Positions 3,992-8,345 of a stretch of 8,345 bases of DNA are shown piece by piece. The stretch is from Deltaproteobacteria bacterium. Its GTDB lineage: Bacteria; Desulfobacterota; Desulfarculia; Desulfarculales; Desulfarculaceae. Within the stretch, counting starts at the first letter, position 1, and every line of letters begins with the position of its first letter. The stretch lies in the NCBI GenBank assembly GCA_021815655.1, contig JAKAGJ010000059.1:1-8345 (forward strand), written 5' to 3'. A program made the position numbers and the translations under genes. The notes beneath the pieces are model-generated. The model did no database searches, had not been told where the DNA came from, and was given only the letters and a program-made list of their open reading frames with translations.

Positions 3992-5995
3992 CTAGAAATC
4001 GTGGAAGTCGTCGTCCAGGGGAATGGCCCTCTCAGCCTCGGTCTGGGCCCGCTTCGCCGCGGAGCCGGCCGCGGCCCGCTTTTTGGCCGCCGGGGCTGGC
4101 AGGGCCTTGGGCTCCGCCTGCTCGCTGCGCGGCGAGCGGCCCCTGGACAGCCAGCCGGCGGCCCCCTGCCCGCTGATCCGGCGCCCGGCCTGGCCGCTGC
4201 CGGCCAACTGGGCCAGGTCCACCACAAAGCCCTGCATGGTTTCGGCCTGGGCCGACAACTCCTCGGAGGCCGAGGCCGACTCCTCGGCGTTGGCCGCGTT
4301 CTGCTGGGTCACCTTGTCCATCTCGGTGGCGGCCTTGTTCACCTGCTCGATGCCCTGGGCCTGCTCGCTGCTGGCGGCGGCGATCTCGCCCACCAGTTCG
4401 GCCACCTTCTCGGAGCTGGCCGCCACCTCCTGGAAGGCCTGGTTGGTGCGTTCCACCAATTCCGCGCCCTCCTGGGTCTTCTTGATGGTGCCCTCGATGA
4501 GGCTGGCGGTGTTCTTGGCCGCCTCGGCGGCGCGCATGGCCAGATTGCGCACCTCCTCGGCCACCACGGCGAAGCCGGCGCCCGCCTCACCGGCGCGGGC
4601 GGCCTCCACGGCGGCGTTTAGGGCCAAGAGGTTGGTCTGGAAGGCTATCTCGTCGATGGTCTTGATGATCTTGCCGGTCTGCTCACCAGCGGCGTTGATC
4701 TCGGACATGGAGGCCGTGAGCTGACCCATGGACTGGTTGGCCCGGGCCACCAGGGCCTTGGACTCGCTCATCAGGCTGTTGGCCTGGGCGGCGTTGTCGG
4801 CGTTGGTCTTGGTCATGGAGGACATCTCCTCCAGGGATGAGCTGGTCTCCTCCAGCGCGGCGGCCTGTTGGCTGGCCCCCTCGGCCAGGGACTGGCTGGA
4901 GGTGGCCACCTGCCCCGAGGCCGAGGCCACCTGGGCGGCGCCGTCGCTTAAGCCCGCGATAACCTTCTGGATGGGCCGGGTGATGCTGCGGGTGATGAAA
5001 AAGGCCAGCATCGCGCCCAAAGCCAGGGCCACGGCCAGGCCGATGAGCATCGTCAGGGAAGCCTTGGAGAGGGAGGAGACGGTCTCCTTGGAGATGCGCT
5101 TCATGCCTTCCGTGGTGGCCAGGGAGGTGGTGCGAGCCAACTCCAACACCACGTTGCCGGTGGCGGTGCGCTTGACGCCGATGTCGGCCAGGGCCTGCAT
5201 GTTGTCCAGCATGGCCGTCATGGCCATCTGGTATTGTCCGGCGGCCTGCTTGATATTGGCCAACTGCTCCAGGTTGGCGTCCAGGCGGGTGACGCCCTTG
5301 AGCTTGTCCAGCTTGGCGTTGATATCCTCAAAGCTCTTCAGGGCGGCCTGCAATATCTTGGGGTCGCGCAGGGTCTGGGCCTTCCAGTTCTCTATGCGGA
5401 TGACGTTGCCCGTATCCATAATATCCGAGGCCCACTGAATTTTGCGGTTGCGCTCCACCAACTGGTCAAAGGAGGCGCCGTTGCTGAAGTCCTTGTCCAT
5501 GGCCTTGGCCTGGTCAGCGCGGAACGATTCGGCCTGCTGCGCGAACTTGTGCCCCGCCGCCAGCATGGCCTCGCGGCCTTTGGCTATGGCCTCGTTCTTG
5601 GTAACGGTTTGCTTGATTAGCTCGTCGTATTCGTTGATCTTGACCGTGGATTTCTCCACGCCCTCCTTGAGCTTGACCAACTCGGGGTGTTTGCCGGCCA
5701 GGTCGCGGCCTTGGGCCAGATTTTCCCTCACCAGGGCCAGGTCCTTCAGGGCCGGCTCCAGTAAGGCCTTGTCATCGGTGTAGGCATAGCCGCGCAGATT
5801 GTACATCATGCGCTGCACGCGGCGCTCCAACTGGGAAACCACGCCCACTTCGGTAACGTAGGCCTGGTCCATGAACTCGCTCTGCCTCTCCACGGCGCGC
5901 ATGTTGAAAACCGCCGTGCCGCCCAGCACCAAGGAGATGGCGATCAACAGACCGAAGCCCAGGCTGATCTTGGCTCCCAACTTCAAATTTTTCAT
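3992..5995 (-). CDS. Methyl-accepting chemotaxis protein (transmembrane chemoreceptor)
   Basis: A 667-residue inner-membrane receptor that signals through CheW and CheA. TM1 is about residues 11-30. A largely helical periplasmic sensor of roughly 280 residues follows (31-313), including [12 protein letters not shown] (64-75). This is too long for a single four-helix bundle and is compatible with a helical bimodular (HBM-type) sensor. TM2 is about 314-334, followed by a HAMP linker starting [15 protein letters not shown]. The cytoplasmic coiled coil has a methylation helix around 374-393 ([16 protein letters not shown]). The signalling hairpin tip is [20 protein letters not shown] (449-468), followed by [18 protein letters not shown]. 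The basic Ala/Pro/Lys-rich tail ends DDDFHDF, not the CheR-binding pentapeptide. The start [10 protein letters not shown] is typical, with AGAGGG just upstream. It lies 74 bp after cheW and is probably cotranscribed. The ligand is unknown. Confidence 0.95.
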   Translation of the reverse strand: MKNLKLGAKISLGFGLLIAISLVLGGTAVFNMRAVERQSEFMDQAYVTEVGVVSQLERRVQRMMYNLRGYAYTDDKALLEPALKDLALVRENLAQGRDLAGKHPELVKLKEGVEKSTVKINEYDELIKQTVTKNEAIAKGREAMLAAGHKFAQQAESFRADQAKAMDKDFSNGASFDQLVERNRKIQWASDIMDTGNVIRIENWKAQTLRDPKILQAALKSFEDINAKLDKLKGVTRLDANLEQLANIKQAAGQYQMAMTAMLDNMQALADIGVKRTATGNVVLELARTTSLATTEGMKRISKETVSSLSKASLTMLIGLAVALALGAMLAFFITRSITRPIQKVIAGLSDGAAQVASASGQVATSSQSLAEGASQQAAALEETSSSLEEMSSMTKTNADNAAQANSLMSESKALVARANQSMGQLTASMSEINAAGEQTGKIIKTIDEIAFQTNLLALNAAVEAARAGEAGAGFAVVAEEVRNLAMRAAEAAKNTASLIEGTIKKTQEGAELVERTNQAFQEVAASSEKVAELVGEIAAASSEQAQGIEQVNKAATEMDKVTQQNAANAEESASASEELSAQAETMQGFVVDLAQLAGSGQAGRRISGQGAAGWLSRGRSPRSEQAEPKALPAPAAKKRAAAGSAAKRAQTEAERAIPLDDDFHDF

Positions 5996-6069
5996 GCATC
6001 CCTCTCTTTATCCAGCTTATTACCGGTATTCGCCGGCGAGATTCCGAGGCCGCCGCCTTAGCCCCTGTT

Positions 6070-6585
6070 TCAGGCGGCCCGCCGCAGCAGGTCCAGTTCC
6101 TCCCCGCCCAGCACGCGGTCGATGTCCAGGAGGATGCGCACGTTTTGGCCATCCTTGGCCAGGCCCAGGATGTATTGCGTGTCCAGGCTCACCCCGAAGC
6201 TGGGGGTGGGCTCCACCTCCTCCTGTTTGACGTTGGCCACCTCGTTCACCGCGTCCACCACCATGCCCATGGAGGTCTGGTCCTGGCCGGCCTGGATCTG
6301 CACCACCACGATGCAGGTGCGCTCGCTGTAGGCCGCGGGCTCCATGCCGAATTTGAGCCGCAGGTCCACCACGGGTATGACCTTGCCCCGCAGGTTGATG
6401 ACACCCTTGACGAACTCCGGCGTGCGCGGGATGGGGGTGAATGACATCAGCCCGATGATTTCCCTGACCTTGAGTATGGCGATGCCGAATTCCTCCCGGG
6501 CCAGGTGAAAGGTCAGGTACTTACCTTCCTGAATCCGCTCTGGGCCTTTTGGTCCGGCCCCTTCCAGGACTGTGGCGTCTTTCAT
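6070..6585 (-). CDS. cheW: Chemotaxis coupling protein CheW
   Basis: A 171-residue soluble adaptor linking chemoreceptors to the histidine kinase CheA. A 20-residue N-terminal extension precedes the CheW fold. GKYLTFHLAREEFGIAILKVREII (21-44) is the first beta-barrel part. The hallmark stretch PIPRTPEFVKGVINLRG (51-67) contains the NLRG receptor/kinase interface, followed by KVIPVVDLRLKFGM. The second subdomain includes MGMVVDAVNEV (107-117) and ends with ILGLAKDGQNVRILLDIDRVL. The ATG at 6585-6583 has GGAGG 9 nt upstream. It lies immediately upstream of the mcp gene in the same orientation, with no terminator in the 74-bp gap, so the two form an adaptor-receptor operon. A sigma-54-like promoter is found upstream. 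A dedicated CheA is not in the window. Confidence 0.95.
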   Translation of the reverse strand: MKDATVLEGAGPKGPERIQEGKYLTFHLAREEFGIAILKVREIIGLMSFTPIPRTPEFVKGVINLRGKVIPVVDLRLKFGMEPAAYSERTCIVVVQIQAGQDQTSMGMVVDAVNEVANVKQEEVEPTPSFGVSLDTQYILGLAKDGQNVRILLDIDRVLGGEELDLLRRAA

Positions 6586-6731
6586 GTTTTAAGGCCTCCG
6601 CAAATAAATGTTTGTGCAATACAGTTCAAGCCATAATGCAAGCAGGGAGTCGTTCCCATATTGTGCATATCTGGAAGAAGAACTTTCTCAGATGGCGGGT
6701 CTAAATCGGTGGGGGCGGCAATCACTGCAAA
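6586..6731 (-). other. 5' leader region of the cheW-mcp operon
   Basis: From the predicted start near 6721 to the cheW ATG there are about 136 nt of untranslated leader. I looked for a second GEMM core or another known aptamer on both strands and saw none. Nothing beyond the Shine-Dalgarno (GGAGG before the ATG) can be assigned. Confidence 0.4.
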
Positions 6732-6747
6732 TGCACAGGCTGTGCCA
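6732..6747 (-). promoter_or_regulatory. Sigma-54 (-24/-12) promoter of cheW-mcp
   Basis: On the minus strand TGGCACAGCCTGTGCA has a perfect -24 TGGCAC (6747-6742) and a -12 GTGCA (6736-6732), with exactly 10 bp between GG and GC. Only two of the non-degenerate positions differ from TGGCACG-N4-TTGCA. The predicted start is near 6721. The palindrome GCACAG-G-CTGTGC seen here is accounted for by this element. Confidence 0.65.
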
Positions 6748-6812
6748 GGAAGATTTCCCTGGTTAGTACGGCTAATGACCTAAAATTTTGCGATAAATTT
6801 GGGGAAAGTTTC

Positions 6813-6861
6813 CGCGAGGCTATTTTTTGTTCTGTCGGGCAGGAAAAACGTCTCGCGAGGC
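6813..6861. repeat. Direct repeats CGCGAGGC, candidate activator sites upstream of cheW
   Basis: CGCGAGGC occurs at 6813-6820 and again at 6854-6861, 41 bp apart, close to four helical turns. From the predicted cheW start they lie at about -93 and -134, the usual range for sigma-54 enhancer-binding proteins. Both are on the same DNA face. No regulator gene is visible here. Confidence 0.35.
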
Positions 6862-6965
6862 ATGACGAATGGGCGCGTTTGTCTTATGGGAGAGGACTGA
6901 CGGGCCAGGCGGCAAATATCTAAACTTTAACTTTGATTAAATGCACAACGCACTATGTTAATTAA
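6862..6965. other. AT-rich intergenic region after the glycosyltransferase gene
   Basis: No gene or clear terminator is seen downstream of the glycosyltransferase stop codon. A short AT-rich tract contains the tandem pattern AACTTTAACTTT (6922-6935 region). It could provide IHF-bindable DNA for the sigma-54 promoter, but this is only a guess. Confidence 0.3.
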
Positions 6966-7709
6966 TTATTTCTTGCCGAGCATGCGCAAGGTCTTGAGCA
7001 CCGTACGCAGCACCCGCATGTTGGAGGCGCCCACCTTGTTGGCGTAGCGCAGAATCATGGGCACCTCCACGCACACCGTGTCCGGCCCGGCCAGGCGGCG
7101 CAGCAGCTCGGAGGAGCAGGTGAATCCCTGCTCGCGCAGAAACGCCGGCCCCGCCTCTTGCAGCAACGGCAGCACCGCGCTGCCGCGGTACATGCGGAAT
7201 AAACAGGTATAGTCCTTCACCCCGGGTAGACGCCAGCGCAGGCGATAGAGCAGGCCGGCCACATAGCTCAAGATGCGCCGGCCCCGGGTCAGGCCGTGGA
7301 TGCGCGAGCCCTCGCAATAGCGCGAGGCGATGACGATATCGGCCCCTTGCTGGATTTTTTGCAGCATGTCCTTGATGAGAAAGGGGTTGTGGGTGTTGTC
7401 CCCATCCATGGTCACCAAGAGATCATCAGGCCCCAGGCGCCCGGCCAGCCGGCCCAGGCCGGTGTTCAGCACCCCGTGCAACCCCTGGTTGGGTTCATGG
7501 CGCAGGCATTCCAGGTTCAAGGCGCTGAATTCCCGGGCCGCGCGGTCTATCCAGTAGGGCGAGTCGTCCTGGCTGCAATCGTCGATCACCAGCACCCGGT
7601 GGGACAGGCCCAACCCTGGCAGCAGGCGGGCATAAGCGGCCAGGAGGTCGTGGATGCTGCGCCCTTCGTTGTACACCGGCAGGATGATGTGGAGCTGGCT
7701 GGCGGACAT
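6966..7709 (-). CDS. GT2-family glycosyltransferase (polyprenol-phosphate sugar transferase-like)
   Basis: A 247-residue GT-A fold glycosyltransferase of family 2, resembling DPM1-like enzymes that move a sugar from a nucleotide donor to a polyprenyl phosphate. The N-terminal strand LHIILPVYNEG (6-16) is typical. VLVIDDCSQDDS (39-50) carries the nucleotide-binding aspartates. TMDGDNTHNP (100-109) holds the metal-binding DGD (D102, D104), and ADIVIASRYCEGSRI (123-137) and the KDYTCLFRMYR (165-175) segment follow the family order. No transmembrane segments follow the catalytic domain, so it is likely a soluble or peripheral enzyme. The ATG at 7709-7707 lies 2 nt after the stop codon of the upstream epimerase gene, with AAGGG just before, so the two are translationally coupled. 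The pairing suggests surface-polysaccharide or glycan synthesis. The exact sugar is unknown. Confidence 0.9.
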   Translation of the reverse strand: MSASQLHIILPVYNEGRSIHDLLAAYARLLPGLGLSHRVLVIDDCSQDDSPYWIDRAAREFSALNLECLRHEPNQGLHGVLNTGLGRLAGRLGPDDLLVTMDGDNTHNPFLIKDMLQKIQQGADIVIASRYCEGSRIHGLTRGRRILSYVAGLLYRLRWRLPGVKDYTCLFRMYRGSAVLPLLQEAGPAFLREQGFTCSSELLRRLAGPDTVCVEVPMILRYANKVGASNMRVLRTVLKTLRMLGKK

Positions 7710-7711
7710 GG

Positions 7712-8345
7712 CTACCCTTCCCCGGCCTGGGACATGAGGTGGTCCACGATGCGCCGGGCGGCCTGGCCGTCGCCAAAGGGATTGGCGAGGTCTTGCACCG
7801 CCCGGTAGGCCGCCGGGTCGTCCAACAGGCGGCTGGCCTCGCGCACGATGGCTTGGCTGTCGGTGCCCACCAGGCGGGCGGTGCCGCTCTCCAGGGCCTC
7901 GGGGCGCTCGGTCACGGCGCGGGTCACCAGGACCGGCTTGCCCAGGCTGGGGGCTTCTTCCTGGATGCCGCCCGAGTCGGTGAGAATCAGGTGACAGCGG
8001 TCCATGAGATAGAGGAAGGGCAGATAGGGCACGGGGTCGATGAGGTGCAGGTTGGGAAAAAGCCCCAGGCGGGCGCGGAAGGCGGCCTGCACGTTGGGGT
8101 TGAGATGCACCGGGAAGATGATCTCCACGTCCGGGCGCTGGGCCAGCTCCGCGATGGCCCGGGCCACCTGCCCCATGCCCGGCCCAAAGTTTTCGCGCCG
8201 ATGATTGGTCACCAGGATTAGGCGCTTGTCCGAGCGCAGCCGGGGCAGTTGCGCCGCCACCGCTGTCGCCAACTCCGGTTCCCGGCGCAGACGCCCCAAC
8301 ATGTACAAGAGGGCGTCGATGACCGTGTTGCCCGTGAGCAGGATG
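7712..8345 (-). CDS. wecB: UDP-N-acetylglucosamine 2-epimerase (non-hydrolysing), C-terminal part (runs off right edge)
   Basis: About 210 C-terminal residues of a WecB-type epimerase, which interconverts UDP-GlcNAc and UDP-ManNAc for surface polysaccharide synthesis. At the window edge the frame is already open with LLTGNTVIDALLYML, a conserved family segment, so the internal ATG at 8308 is not the start. LILVTNHRRENFG carries the conserved histidine of the active site. IIFPVHLNPNV, LIDPVPYLPFLYLM and LTDSGGIQEEAPSLGKPVLV, followed by TERPEAL, are the UDP-binding signature of the C-terminal Rossmann domain in the expected order. The gene ends at TAG (7714-7712), 2 nt before the glycosyltransferase ATG. 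It is intact as far as visible. The symbol rests on family likeness. Confidence 0.93.
   Translation of the reverse strand, partial: ILLTGNTVIDALLYMLGRLRREPELATAVAAQLPRLRSDKRLILVTNHRRENFGPGMGQVARAIAELAQRPDVEIIFPVHLNPNVQAAFRARLGLFPNLHLIDPVPYLPFLYLMDRCHLILTDSGGIQEEAPSLGKPVLVTRAVTERPEALESGTARLVGTDSQAIVREASRLLDDPAAYRAVQDLANPFGDGQAARRIVDHLMSQAGEG

Noticed and set aside
4001..5438. Plus-strand open frames opposite the chemoreceptor gene
   Set aside because: They are mirror frames of a clear chemoreceptor and lack ribosome sites or domain signatures.
1..8345. CRISPR arrays, insertion sequences, transposases, tRNA or rRNA genes
   Set aside because: No regularly spaced repeats, transposase reading frames or tRNA/rRNA sequences other than the tmRNA were seen on either strand.

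Overview
The window is GC-rich bacterial chromosome from a Gram-negative organism: it has an outer-membrane lipoprotein signal, an IHF/HU-family protein, a PEP-CTERM protein, and chemotaxis genes with sigma-54-like promoters. The combination suggests a Desulfobacterota (deltaproteobacterial) lineage. That placement is an inference from gene content and style; no phylogenetic marker was compared.

Layout. Positions 1-358 (-) hold the N-terminal part of a SAM-dependent methyltransferase that runs off the left edge. An RlpA-type septal lipoprotein with a SPOR domain (533-1363, +) faces a short IHF/HU-family gene (1485-1793, -). The IHF promoter and the ssrA promoter lie back to back in the next gap. 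A complete tmRNA gene (2152-2503, +) follows, with tag ADDYAYAVAA and its own terminator.

The most interesting part is 2865-3730. A sigma-54-like promoter is placed so that transcription would begin at the first base of a GEMM-I (cyclic-di-GMP-I) riboswitch aptamer at 2892-2969. The 3' half of the aptamer overlaps an intrinsic terminator (2953-3002). The pentamer ATTAG occurs twice, once as the 5' strand of aptamer helix P1 and once as the 3' strand of the terminator's upper stem, so the shared CTAAT strand can pair with only one copy. This reads as a ligand-ON antitermination switch. It controls a secreted PEP-CTERM protein (3038-3730) whose mature part has one cysteine (YC) and an LQVAIW motif, which resemble the paired motifs of thioester-forming surface adhesins.

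Between this gene and the convergent chemotaxis genes (3731-3991) are several strong inverted repeats, including a perfect 18-bp stem with a 4-nt loop. A cheW - mcp pair follows on the minus strand (6585-3992), with a very good sigma-54 promoter match upstream of cheW. At the right edge a tightly coupled minus-strand pair encodes a WecB-type UDP-GlcNAc 2-epimerase (partial) and a GT2 glycosyltransferase, which suggests a cell-surface polysaccharide locus.

Taken together, the window is rich in surface and motility functions: cell-wall remodelling, chemoreception, sugar-nucleotide and glycan synthesis, and a second-messenger-gated, exosortase-sorted surface protein. The functional link between these modules is inference. 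The riboswitch, its terminator and the protein they precede are read directly from the sequence.
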